Assembly: GCA_020809705.1 (NCBI GenBank) | Contig: CP085834.1 | Span: 2,728,001 to 2,792,000, forward strand | From: Calonectria ilicicola | Lineage: Eukaryota; Ascomycota; Sordariomycetes; Hypocreales; Nectriaceae | DNA length: 64,000 nucleotides | Direction of reading: 5' to 3' | Part shown: positions 1 to 10,328 of the stretch, one piece after another | How positions within the stretch are numbered: position 1 is the stretch's first letter | Layout: every line of letters begins with the position of its first letter | Program-made: the position numbers and the translations under genes | The notes under the pieces: model-generated | What the model was told of the DNA's origin: nothing | The model's input: only the letters and a program-made list of their open reading frames with translations | Database searches by the model: none

Positions 1-2831
1 ACTATCAAGTCGAAGAAGTTTTGGATAGGGATGAAACCTCCGAGCTTCTCTTCAATTTCCCGAAGAATTACAAGCTCGACGATGCCTCTTACTCCACCAC
101 TGCCAATCATTAGTTCATGGTCAAACCAAATGCGGGAGTCAAGGGCTAGCTACTCACCCGTCCAAGCACAATACTCTAACACCGGCTTCCTGTGGTTTAA
201 ATCTGATCAGTGCAGGCGTTGGCCAAGATGTCTTCTCTGGATGAAGGGGACAATGCCTGAGCTCAAACAGACCCTGCCCCGCTGACTCTCCAGCAGACTG
301 AATACAGGCCTTGCACAAAGTATGCCCACAAGGAAGGACATTCTCCGGAATCTTTTGGATACAGCCAAGACAAGTAACGTTACTCTGCAGCATCCCGATC
401 GCATGATGATGAATTTGCCTATAGTAGGAAGACATGACTTCCCAATGCATTCTCGGGATGCACTTTCTTTCATCTCTATCGACTGCGTGTTGCAAGCGAT
501 TGTTCAAATCCTGAATTTGCTTGTCAATTGCAGCGATCCAATCCGGAAAGAAGGACCGGACATCAAACGGCGGCAAGTACTGGCCTCGAGCCATGACCTT
601 TCCATTCCACGCTTGGTGGCCCTTTTTGTGAGCATTTTCGGTTCCGCAACATCTTATACCATTTTTTGTGAAGCCGCAATGAAGCCACTTGGAGCTAAAC
701 TCTTCACACGCTTTCCACAACAAATCAGAGTATGTGCTTCTGAGGAGGCTAGAGTATGATCCTAAAGACTGTCAACTTAAGAACCAACCAGTGTTGAGGA
801 ATGGTCATCTACCTTGTCTGCTTTCTCTGGTCGCGGCAAGCATGATGCACGATGCAATTGGTCGGCTAAGTCTTGTAAAGAGCGCCCTCGCATCATAGTT
901 GGACCACTCGGGGTACCTATATACGGACAAGATGAGGTTCAGAATATGCCCGCTGAAATCCTGTGGCAGAGGAGTATGCCGGCGGGCCTCTTCCATAAAA
1001 TCAAATGGCTCATCCAACTTGCGTGAAAAGTGATCATAAGCCGCATACACATACTGCGGGAGCTTTTCCGCGTTGAGTAGCATTCGTATATGCTGCTTGT
1101 ACGCATGCGAGTAGGCGGATTTAGCGGCGATGATATTGTATAATTTCCCGACTTGATTATCCATCTGCATGTAGCGACCCTTGGAGGGAATGCGGATGAC
1201 TGTAATGGACGAATAATAGTACTCAAGAAGATCTTGTGTCGTCCTAATATTCTTGCCTACTGACTTCAGTCTAACCAGCAGCTCCTGGAGAGCTGGCACT
1301 TGGTGTACCGAGTCGCGATACTCATCGAGCAGTCCACGGGTTGCCGTATCAACATCCCACTGTTTTTCATCAATGTTATTATCGGTGGCGTTAACAACTA
1401 TGACAATATGCGGAAGACTCGGCTGGTTAAGGGATTGGTCAAAGGATTTGGCTGCCCAATTGATTAACTGCTGTAAAACCTTGGTTTCAAAGGTTCTGAA
1501 GCTGGATTAGTCTACGGTTTATTATTTAAAAAGCTTTAGGCTTACCTGAGTTCTCGTAGCACAAAAACAACCACGTCTGAGAAAGTATAAAGTATTCTGG
1601 GGAATAGAGCGGTCACTGCGTATTCGCGTGACTGAAGCTTGGGATTTTCCGCAGCCCAAGTCAGCCGCTTGCGCAACTTGTTCTTGAATGATCGAGGGCC
1701 TTTGACGCTTTCCATCATTTCTCGGTGTTTTAACCCTCTCGGAGCATGCTCCCCCCCAGTTAGTCCCTCGCAGTCAGCGTATAAGATTGGCCTAGATTGA
1801 TAGTATGTCCCGGGATCTGCGTAGAGATGGACATCGCCTGTTGTCGGAATGTTGTCGCCCACGAGACCAGGCACTGGGCCTGGGAAGATGTGATCTTCGC
1901 TGGATTTTCGTAATGTCGCTTTCTCGCGGTCGATCAACATTTTGATGACCGTGCTCTTACCAGCCCCTTTGTCCACCGTTAGATGTTTGCAAGGACAGAG
2001 GAAATCTAGGAACCAATACATACCGGTCTGTCCAACAAAAGAGACTAAGCTAGGGTATCGCTCTGATGATTCTCCCACTTGACTCTCATGCAAGATGTTG
2101 ACAAGCCTGTTTGATGAGTGCAGGGTCAATTGGTTGGTTTCCTTGATGACACCGAACCAAGTGGTATTAATGTCGTTAGCGTGGCGTTGATACTGTTCGT
2201 CCTCGGTTGGCTGGCCGAAGATTTGTTCCAATCGATGGATAACTTCTTCATCGACCTTTTCATGTTGGCGACCGTCGATGCCGTACTTTCCTGGCTAAAT
2301 ATGATTTTTAGCAACGAGGGTTGTTTCATCGATACAGAAAGCACAGCCGGGAAATGGGAGATTGATGCCCAAAACAGTGCAGATGCGTGAGATATCAATG
2401 GCACAAACCTTATGAGGGCGTTGCTTATCCCAGCAGGTATCGCAAAAGTAATCGCAACACTGAACGCAGTTCCATGTCTTCAAAAAGCCACCACACTCAC
2501 AACATGGGGTTGGCTCTCGGATATGTGGATGTGGTAGATTCAACGGAGGTAATCTTGGCGGTGCAGTTGATGATGATTTTGACTGTGGGAGTCTCGATGG
2601 CGGTGTTGCTGGTACCGTACAACAGAGACGGGCGGGTTTCGGGTTAGGAGGTGGGCGCGGACGATCACGACGGCCAGACCCACGAGTTGGCTGCGGCACC
2701 ACCTCTGGCAGTTCAGAGTATTCGTAAGGCAGAGCCATGGTGCTTTTGTGTGGCTTGTGATTTTTTCGGCAATTGCAATAGAATGAATGCCGAGAAGGAC
2801 GCCGAGGGCAAAAGCGGGCATGCGGAAGCAT
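1..2831 (-). CDS. B-box / GTPase-like / RING / patatin-like phospholipase protein (5' part, one in-frame stop)
   Basis: Large multi-exon protein running off the window edge. In order: a Pro-rich N terminus; a Cys-rich B-box-like finger (CCECGGFLKTWNCVQCCDYF); a GTPase-like domain whose P-loop GQTGAGKST is rebuilt across an intron near 1970-2030; a VVNATD motif near 1390 that may serve as the guanine-specificity motif; a RING-like finger (CLGCIQ, CGHTLCKAC); and a patatin start, LCLDG/GGVRG, joined over a 58-bp intron at 100-157. The sequence ends just before the expected serine-lipase GTSTGG motif. Patatins of this kind cleave membrane phospholipids and serve as effectors in fungal STAND-type recognition proteins. 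Other introns lie near 762-812 and 1500-1545. A TAG at 2295-2297 separates the B-box from the GTPase part. The frame is identical on both sides and no intron fits, so this is a nonsense allele (CAG to TAG would explain it), a sequencing error, or a sign that translation starts downstream. Another possible start is the ATG at 2738. Confidence 0.72.
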
Positions 2832-2899
2832 CTTTAAGCTGTCACTTCACAGTAGCCTGGCTTTACGGGTTCCCTTCGATGGCTGTCGGGTAACCGTAT

Positions 2900-3640
2900 T
2901 TAGACGGGGCTGCCGTGTCTTTGACACAGCCCACGTTTGTGCGCTGCATTAGTCCATTCACTGAAATAGCCTGATGCACCTCCTGTCTCAGCCTGATTTT
3001 TGCAAAGCATCTCAACACATGAGATGCATCTCTTGTGCATGGTAAAAATACTAGTTTTTATTGAACTGACGTCAGGATCCTTGAAAATCCGCTCAACTGC
3101 AGAAGATAACCTGGTTTCAAGCGCCACTAGCTCTTGTTTGACTCTCGTCTCTGTCGTCCGGGGTCGGTTCAGCTGAGCGCTAGTCCTGCACCCTGCATGC
3201 AGCCCAGCCACAGGCACTCAATAAAACCAGTAGCATTTAAAAAATGCAATTTAACAAAAAGCCTCACCTTCCGGTGACGCCCTGATGAAAACGCGGAGTG
3301 ATGTGGCCACAAACACAAGTTCCCCCTCAGCAAGTATACCATGCACTCTATAGCGATTAGAGGAAATAGGCATGGCCCTTTCATTGGAATTGTCGGTAAA
3401 AATAGTAGAGCTAAATAGGAGAGCAGATAACCGAGATGAGTAATCAACGGCAAGAATAGGGGCAATGGTGGATGTGGCTGCGGACACCGTTGCGATTCGT
3501 GTTAAACTAGCTGGTAGTGGTGCCGCTAGAAAATATTTTCGCTTCCATCAGCGCTAGAACCTCTCCCAGTGCGCCCATGATTGAGACTAGAGATCGTTCA
3601 ATAAGACCAAATTTGTGGTCGACCTTGTCAATTTTCTTCC
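2900..3640 (-). CDS. hypothetical protein upstream of the patatin gene (uncertain model)
   Basis: Two open segments read well together: one around 3255-3530 (containing LAVDYSSRLSALLF) and one at 2900-3190 (containing RVKQELVALETRLSSAVERI). They join in phase over an intron of about 73 bp that starts GTGAGG and ends GCATGCAG. A third, helix-like segment (FWKKIDKVDHKFGLIERS) lies near 3560-3650 in another frame and may be an upstream exon. No start codon was identified. It has the same strand as the patatin-like gene and ends about 70 bp before it, so it could be a separate small gene, a decayed piece, or part of the same locus. The family is not recognised. Confidence 0.28.
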
Positions 3641-3883
3641 AGAAATGTATCTTATCCATCCAGTTGATATCACGCGCGCCCAACAACGATATAAAGACGC
3701 AAGAGAGGGTTCGGGTATGAGCGATGTCCGTATAATCCTATTCCTAACTAGTAAAATCATAATCAACGCCGCTCATTTCCCTTTTCTCCAGACATCCCGG
3801 CTCTAGCCTCCAAATATCCACCAACTCAAGCCAACCTTTGGGATCCCGCCCACCAACCCTCAATGGGTGATGTAAGAATCAAT

Positions 3884-4222
3884 CTAAGGGCAGTTGATGC
3901 TTCCATACTTGTTGCGCGTAGCCTCCCACCATGTAGACTCAACCATACCACCCTTGCAGCCATTGAAAGCATTAAAGTCCCATCCGAGAATACCATTGCC
4001 AGCATCGCCGCACCAGGTATTAGATGGAGTAGCACACTCGCCAAATCGCTTCAGGTTGTCCCACAGGCCGCCACAGATGCCAGGGATATCGGGCACGACA
4101 ACCTGAGAGCGGACATGGTACCGCTTAATAAAGCCAGTGACATCTGACGTCGTACATCTCTCAGCAGATGCTGATGCAGCCAGAGCGATGGTGACCGCGA
4201 CGGTAGAGAGAGAAAACTTCAT
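3884..4222 (-). CDS. small secreted six-cysteine protein, copy 1
   Basis: 112-residue protein with a signal peptide (MKFSLSTVAVTIALAASASA) and a compact mature domain with six cysteines, enough for three disulfides. Conserved stretches are VVPDIPGICGGLWDNLKRFG, SNTWCGDAG, LGWDFNAF and STWWEATRNK. It is a clear paralogue of the gene at 6101 on the opposite strand, which shares nearly all of these blocks. On the minus strand a 3' splice-like TTTATAG sits two bases before the ATG, as in the other copy, so a 5'-UTR intron is likely. A TATA-like TATTTAAG lies about 200 bp upstream. No enzyme motif is visible. An apoplastic or effector-type role is inference from size, secretion and cysteine content. 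Confidence 0.8.
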   Translation of the reverse strand: MKFSLSTVAVTIALAASASAERCTTSDVTGFIKRYHVRSQVVVPDIPGICGGLWDNLKRFGECATPSNTWCGDAGNGILGWDFNAFNGCKGGMVESTWWEATRNKYGSINCP

Positions 4223-4420
4223 GACTATAAATATGGTTTCGTCAGCATACGTCGCGCAATATGAATGTCAATAGTAATGCAGCGAGCACTGACTGATAGA
4301 TTTCTTTAGGATCAGATTTTTCAACAAGAAAGACAGGTGAATTAGGTAGAGGATGCTGATAAGATGTGAGAAGTGCTTTGTTGATGGTGTAGATGTTGAG
4401 AATGGGGGAACATATGGTTA

Positions 4421-4428
4421 CTTAAATA
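4421..4428 (-). promoter_or_regulatory. TATA-like box for small secreted protein copy 1
   Basis: TATTTAAG on the minus strand, about 200 bp before the ATG at 4222. The distance fits a promoter plus a 5' leader with an intron. Called only on motif and position. Confidence 0.35.
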
Positions 4429-5916
4429 GAGGTTTACAAACACCTGTCAAGATGTATCCCAAAATCCCAATCAGCTCCTGACAAACTCCACAGCCTCAAC
4501 GAGTAGCACAGAATATTCCCAATGACCAGATTGTTTACAATGCCCCATCATACAAGTGGGACCTGTCAAATGACCTTTTCTTACACAATAAACTAAGCGA
4601 TTGGTGAGATTCTAAGCGAATATTGGACAACAATAGACAAGATCAACGTTTTAGATATCTACAGTAGTATTACTGTGTAAGAAAGTGGGTTTACAGCTGA
4701 GCAAGAGGTGGAGAGGGTAAGCAAAGGAGTGGAGTTTGGAGAGGATGTGGCGAGAGTTATGGATAAGTCTAAATCCTCCCCGTACTTAACCCGGGTATCG
4801 TTCCGGAAGCGGAACCTTAATTAAGATCGGCACTACGCCAAGCAGCCAAGAAGTACCAATACATTTCGGGGCATGTGTCTCGTGTAAAAGTCCTAAAAGA
4901 AAACGTCTTTGTAGGTGACGTAGAAAATCACATGGATGAACAAGGTCGATCACTTCGAAGCAGTGGGCATATTGAGCACTCTGATGGTTTGAAGAGGGTG
5001 GTGGAGCAAAAATGAAAGAGCAAAAAAACATACAACAGCGAGGATTCCCCGGTCGTCACCGACCCGAGTACTAATTCACCGCTTCTCAGCATGACTATGG
5101 GAGAGCGGACGGGATCCCGTATTTTCTGAGAGCTATGGTCGTGTGTAGTAGGATACTGTGTGGCCGCAGCCTAAGGACTGTTTCTCTATTTTTTTTTTTT
5201 TTTTACATGGAGAGACATAAAAATGCATAAGAGAGGATTAATCGAAGAGGAAGGAAAGGGGGCGAAGCAATGGGGTCTAAAGTATGAATCTTGGCGCTAT
5301 TGACTAAATGATTGCACATTGAATCAAGGTGATTATCTCTTGAAACAACTTCTATCTAGGTACTCTACGAATTATACCGGCAATTTCCCAATGCAGTAAA
5401 CTCCGGGACGTCCATACCTACTCATCGCAAGTCTTGAACAAAATTGGAATAAGGTTGAGATTTTGCTAGTGGGGCTATTTCTCGAAACAATTTGTGGGTG
5501 CTGTCGTACTCGTCCCTATCGAAAGTGGAGTGCACCTCGTCAGCTGTTCTTTGACATTTAGAAACATCTGTCAAATCTGTCGGCAATTTCCTAATACAGT
5601 AAATTCTGGGATATCAATACCCACTTCTTGCAGGGCTTAGACGTGCTTGGCAGCCAACCTCTCAGCCTTGGCCGACTTCCGATTGCTATGTGATTCTATC
5701 GACCATTGAGGATCTTGACCCTAGAACATTTCAATTACCCCGTCTCCTAGCCGAATGTAGTCCAAGGCTTGGCGAAGACAAGCGGTAAGAAGGGGGAGAC
5801 TTTGTACGAGCTGAACGAGCAGGGCATCACGTAAGTGATACGACAAAGAGTTGGAAAACCCAAGTTTTCTTTCAAGTGGGCATCTAATTGAGTGGCAAAA
5901 GACCATTTGAGAAACA
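4429..5916. other. intergenic region between the two secreted-protein paralogues
   Basis: No convincing gene. It holds a poly-T run near 5190-5205, a short inverted motif near 4800 (GTTCCGGAAGCGGAAC), and the diverged direct repeat listed separately. The promoters of both flanking genes lie at its ends. Open frames here (for example 4786-5031 minus) have no recognisable features. Confidence 0.5.
5379..5640. repeat. diverged direct repeat, two copies of about 59 bp
   Basis: Copies at 5379-5437 and 5582-5640 both start GGCAATTTCC and align without gaps. Many differences are C-to-T or G-to-A in the second copy (CCAATGCAG versus CTAATACAG; ACTCCGGGA versus ATTCTGGGA). The bias resembles repeat-induced point mutation of an old duplication. 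No open frame runs through either copy. Confidence 0.5.
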
Positions 5917-5922
5917 TATAAA
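5917..5922 (+). promoter_or_regulatory. TATA box for small secreted protein copy 2
   Basis: TATAAA about 125 bp before the likely 5'-UTR intron (6042-6098) and 184 bp before the ATG at 6101. Confidence 0.45.
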
Positions 5923-6041
5923 GAAGGGTTTCTCCAACAACCTTTTCCCTTGCTATCAGTACCATCACGCTACAGTTAGCTTCAGCAAGAATTCCTTCCA
6001 ATTTCCTCTTACAGATATAAACTCATCCCCACAACCATTCA

Positions 6042-6098
6042 GTAAGCAATCGATTGCCTCTCCCCCTTTTGTGACTTTGCTAACTAATTTCTATCCAG
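6042..6098 (+). other. probable 5'-UTR intron of small secreted protein copy 2
   Basis: Starts GTAAGC, contains the branch-like GCTAACTAAT, and ends CTATCCAG two bases before the ATG at 6101. The minus-strand paralogue also has a 3' splice-like AG exactly two bases before its ATG, which supports a shared gene structure. Confidence 0.6.
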
Positions 6099-6100
6099 CT

Positions 6101-6445
6101 ATGAAGGTGTCTACTCTTCTTGCAATCGGTGCCCTGGCAAACTCTGCTACAGCAGAGCACCATTGCAATAAAAACAAGATCACCTCGTCAGTCTTTCGAT
6201 ACCAAGTTCGGTCTGACCAAGTTGTTCCCGACATTCCTGGTATTTGCGGTGGGCTTTGGGATAACCTAAAGCGCTTTGGAGAATGCGGTACCCCTTCCAA
6301 CACCTGGTGTGGTGATGCCGGTGGTGGTTACCTTGGGTGGGACTTTAATGCTTTTGTTGGTTGCAACAATGGTATGGTTGCCTCGACTTGGTGGGAGGCT
6401 ACGCGAAACAAATGGGGCAGCATTGACTGTAACAACCAGCCATAA
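6101..6445 (+). CDS. small secreted six-cysteine protein, copy 2
   Basis: 114-residue protein; the ATG at 6101 begins a signal peptide (MKVSTLLAIGALANSATA). An in-frame upstream extension exists but crosses the probable 5'-UTR intron, so this start is preferred. The mature domain has six cysteines at positions equivalent to copy 1 and shares PDIPGICGGLWDNLKRFG, SNTWCGDAG, LGWDFNAF and STWWEATRNK. Differences cluster in the N terminus and around the fifth cysteine. The two genes are divergently arranged about 1.9 kb apart, pointing to an inverted local duplication. The family is unnamed to me; the conserved Trp/Cys-rich core suggests one stable fold rather than a disordered effector. Confidence 0.85.
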   Translation: MKVSTLLAIGALANSATAEHHCNKNKITSSVFRYQVRSDQVVPDIPGICGGLWDNLKRFGECGTPSNTWCGDAGGGYLGWDFNAFVGCNNGMVASTWWEATRNKWGSIDCNNQP

Positions 6446-7544
6446 TCGCCATTCCGCGTTGGTCCGAGGCTAGTGACTGGAGCAGTGGATCACAAAATGT
6501 ATTTACTTAGCCAGACCAATTCTCCAGCCAAGCTCATGATTGATTGCACCAACCAAATATGCTACCAATCCTCAGCAAGTAGATACGGCAATTAGATTGA
6601 ACCACAAATATCTCAATTTTATTATCAACATTGCTCTATTATGTGCGATGACCAGACGGTGCGCTCATGGCGGAAAAATAACACAATACCCTACACGCAA
6701 GTTTTGATACATGATCAATGCCGTGTTTAGCATGTTCAAAACCGCATCCTTTTCATAGCTTTATCAATATTTGAGATTTTATCTCAAAATTTGGCTATTT
6801 GAACAATAATTTTGGCAAGACAATACAGACTGGCCTCTTGGTTGCTTTTTGTTGAGGGAGCAAGTGGGTAAACGTGGAAAACTGAACTGACACTAACCCA
6901 GCATTGACGCCTCTTGGAATGGCTCTCTTTAGCGCTCAGCCGCAGCACCTCGGGCCTTGCAAAGATTTCTCTGCGTAAATCAGGGGCAAGTATTAGTTGA
7001 TTTTGGCGATGGTTAGCGGGACAAAAACGCACGCGTCTCGCCGGATCTAGAACCACCTGTACCACTTTTTTTTTTACCCATTGTTCAAAAGACTTTAGGC
7101 ATCACCACTCCTCATCATGCCAGGTTTAGAGGGTATGCTTGCCACTTAAAGTTACAAAGTAAAGTTACCATCCACCGATACACTACCATGTGAGGCATCT
7201 GCTCTAGATTATTGATGGGGTATTTATTGTCTTGTTGGCTATAGGTGAATAGCAAGCATGCACTTTGACCTGAGATCGGAAGCTCAGGGTATTCTCAAAG
7301 ACAGATTCCAGAAATGCACAATTTTGCACTGAGGTCATTAATTACCCTTACTTTATAAACCTGTTGGGTCAATTAATGCATGCATATCAAACAACTGCTC
7401 CGCCTAACCAACGGTCGCCAAAACATCCAATAAACCCAAAAGGCGTTCGGTGGTAACCACTAGCGCTTTGCGCTATTGATTCATGCATCCAAATCGGGTG
7501 CCAAGACAAAACACCAAATTATCGATCAGATGAGTAAATGCCAT
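6446..7544. other. intergenic, nothing recognised
   Basis: Contains the 3' region of the secreted-protein gene and the promoter of the next gene. The short minus-strand frame at 6784-7065 has no motif or signal peptide. Confidence 0.5.
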
Positions 7545-7550
7545 TATAAA
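7545..7550 (+). promoter_or_regulatory. TATA box for Ser/Thr-rich secreted protein
   Basis: TATAAA 82 bp before the ATG at 7627, at a usual distance for a short leader. Confidence 0.5.
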
Positions 7551-7626
7551 TAGGCTGCCCCTGTGCATTTTTCCGCTCCATCAACTGCACATACCAAGAC
7601 CCCAAAACGTGGTGGGCTGGGTCATC

Positions 7627-8658
7627 ATGATGTTCAACAGCCTTGGTCCAGGCCTTGTGGCTCTTGGATTACTAGCTGGGGTTTCTGATGCAGGTTTGTG
7701 CAGAATACACACACTCTCGTCTTCGGCTACACTAGATGATCTTCAATAGACCTCCTCGATCGTGTCTGACGACATGACATTGGTTACTAGTACAACAACA
7801 TCGGCTAGCTCAGACGATGCTTCATCCCTCACTCTCGCAACCGAAACATCAGCTTCCATTACATCGACGACCACATCCGTCACTATTTTGAGCGAGGCCA
7901 CAACTGCATTGGAAGCCACGTCAACAAGCGAGGTTTCTAGTAGTACTACAATGATCGATGATATCATTACCGACGCCAGCACGACTGATATAGTTACCAC
8001 CGATTCAACCACTATCGACGCTGTTGCAACCAGTCCTATCGCCACTGATCTAACTACCACCGATCTGACCGCCACCGATCCGACTGCTACCTATTCTATT
8101 ACCAATACGCTTCCTGGCGAGACCAATACTGTTCCAGTGGTTACGAGTACATCTAGTCCGACCGCGCTCCCGTCTTACCTTGCCAATCCCGGTTTTGAGG
8201 AGAATCCTCAAACGGCTTGGACGTTGAATAACTCGATGCAAATTGATCCAACCTTTGCACGCGATGGAAGTTCTTCGCTGAAAGTCGCGCTGACGAACCC
8301 GCACGGCGTGTTTGATCGATACCAAGCCATTAATCCAGACATTGATATTTTACCCAACGTCGACTACACCCTATCTGTATGGGTTTACACGGAATCAACC
8401 GATGACAGTGGCGCAGAGCTTGCATGCACATCTATCAAGCTGTTTTGTAAAAACTTGGATGGGGCTGATTATGGAGTCAAGACATATTCCGTGCCATGGG
8501 ACTGGACCTATGGCTGGAATCAGATGTCAACCACTTTTCGTCTTCCAGTACCTAACTCTCAAGTCATTGAGAGTCCTACTATTTATTTCCGCTTCGAAAC
8601 TAACAATTGCGTTGGCCAACCTTATTGGCTAGACTCAGTAGAAGTAAAACGCGCATAA
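7627..8658 (+). CDS. secreted Ser/Thr-rich protein with C-terminal carbohydrate-binding-like domain
   Basis: The ATG at 7627 opens a hydrophobic leader (MMFNSLGPGLVALGLLAGVS). The long open frame from about 7750 to 8658 gives a mucin-like Thr/Ser/Asp-rich stretch of roughly 130 residues, likely heavily O-glycosylated. A globular C-terminal domain of about 160 residues follows, starting LANPGFEENPQTAWTL and ending PYWLDSVEVK. That domain has the beta-sandwich signature of CBM4/9-like or galactose-binding-like modules (NPGFE start, GSSSLKV, YTLSVWVYT, closing LDSVEV). A stop codon in the first frame shows an intron between 7681 and about 7815; two boundary choices keep phase and I cannot decide. 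A cell-wall or adhesion role is inferred. No GPI-anchor tail is visible. Confidence 0.7.
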
Positions 8659-10214
8659 CGCTTTTTCTCATCTCGGCAATATTGTTTTGTTGTTGCCGCG
8701 CAGTTTAATTTTTACCCATAATCTTCTAAAATTACCAGTCGCTCTATGATCATCCCCTTCTCGAATATCACATTAACTGCAAACAATGTACGCTGGGCCC
8801 TGGCTGTTATAGCGGTTTGCGTCTGCATGGTTGCCTGACCGGAGGGATTTAGATCAAAGGAAGGTGTTGAAGGGAGTCTACGGCGACTCATAAAAAGTAT
8901 TTAGAATATCCCTGTAGTTTCTTCTATTACTTAAGGTGTTGCAGCTGGATTTTATAGGCTTACTCTTAATGATGCGAGCCATTAGAAAGTTCATCCGTTT
9001 TTTTTTTTTGCTGAGCTGGTGGCCCGCACATGTCTGCACCAATAGCGCGCAAGTCGATTCACACAAGTTCTTCACCAGGACACATTTTGAGACTTTATTC
9101 TGCATTCTCAAGTCTCACCTAGAGTCACGGGGGAATCGGCAGCCGCTGAGTCTCTTATTCAGCCAACTCAGAACCATGATGTTGACGACGCGTCTTCCAG
9201 GCGCGTTGAGCACGCGCCTCTCCTATTAGGTGTTAGCGCTATTTGTGGGTCCAATATTTTGGCGCCAAACTTCATGTTTGCGACAAGGCGCGAAATTTTG
9301 GGTTATCTAGGGTAGGCAACTCTTTGCTGAGAGTTCGCCGCAAGAGGGCCACTTTGATGCTTGTTTCTTCGGTCATTGAGTTGATTTTTTTTTTAAATTC
9401 AAGTGTAATTTATGATGTAATCGATAAAAGCTCTCAAAGTAGTGCTTCATGATGTGATGCGTAAATGATCCGCACGCATAGTATTCCTATCTCCGTACAT
9501 CCGTCAACTATCATGCTCTATCAAAATATATTTTGATGACAGTCCACATCCTATGAACTAGGATGTTCTTTGTTTGACTAGGAGTATAGAAACCTTTCTA
9601 CAATTTCACTGGCATTGGTAAAAAAAAAACACTGTTCAACAATCTTACGGGTTTCATAAGAATCTCGCTGTGCCTGAAATTCTCGCGGGGGCTTCAATCA
9701 GTTCCTGACCACATGGCACCCCGTAAATCGGCTGCTACATTGCATCGGATCGATCCGGCGTGCTGGAATACATTCGCCGTATTGAACAGTACACTTTTTC
9801 TTATCGATCGACGGGTATCCACAGTCTCGGTTCTGTCGGCAGAGCCGTCCGGAACCAATCCGTCGGAAATAATCGCAAAACACAAAACACCGTTATTTCC
9901 AGCCCGTGCTGTGATCGGACTTTTCAGACCGCTTCCCGGTTCTTAGTCCAGCAGAAACCTCCGTGACTCCCTTTTAATTTTAGTCTGCTAACCATGGTGG
10001 AGCTCGGCGACCTCAGGGTCTAGAACGATGCTTGTGAAACCTATCGATGGCGAGAACCGACATACGGTCCGGCAAATCGTTTCCTTGTTACTCCTAGTGA
10101 CGTACGTTACTGCCAGGGATTGGCCTCATTACAATTCTAGATCATGGCTGAGGTTTGGGGTTAACGATGAGCATACGTATGCGCATGTCATTGTGGCCTC
10201 TGAGTAGATGAGCA
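8659..10214. other. intergenic, one weak Cys-rich frame
   Basis: A 1.5-kb gap with poly-T and poly-A runs. The only item of note is the minus-strand cysteine-rich frame at 9698-9883, listed separately. Other frames (8878-9452) show no recognisable features. Confidence 0.45.
9698..9883 (-). CDS. possible exon of a small cysteine-rich protein
   Basis: A short frame with evenly spaced cysteines (LCRQNRDCG, KKCTVQYGECI, QCSSRFTGCHV) ending in a TGA at 9698. The spacing looks like a disulfide-rich secreted peptide, but no signal peptide or upstream exon could be linked with confidence. It may be chance or a relic of an effector gene. Confidence 0.22.
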   Translation of the reverse strand: MFCDYFRRIGSGRLCRQNRDCGYPSIDKKKCTVQYGECIPARRIDPMQCSSRFTGCHVVRN

Positions 10215-10220
10215 TATATA
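10215..10220 (+). promoter_or_regulatory. TATA box for feruloyl esterase
   Basis: TATATA 109 bp before the preferred ATG at 10329. The region between is pyrimidine-rich, as in a fungal 5' leader. Confidence 0.5.
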
Positions 10221-10328
10221 GTCTCAAGAAGCTGGTTCATGTCGGATCTTCATAGCGAACTGCCTCTCTGGTGTAATACGACATTCATTCATTTTTCAAC
10301 ATTCGTTCATTTCATTCTATTCATAAAA

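Noticed and set aside
1996..2035. Apparent break between FVGQTG and the AGKST P-loop
   Set aside because: Explained by a normal intron; the joined sequence gives a perfect P-loop.
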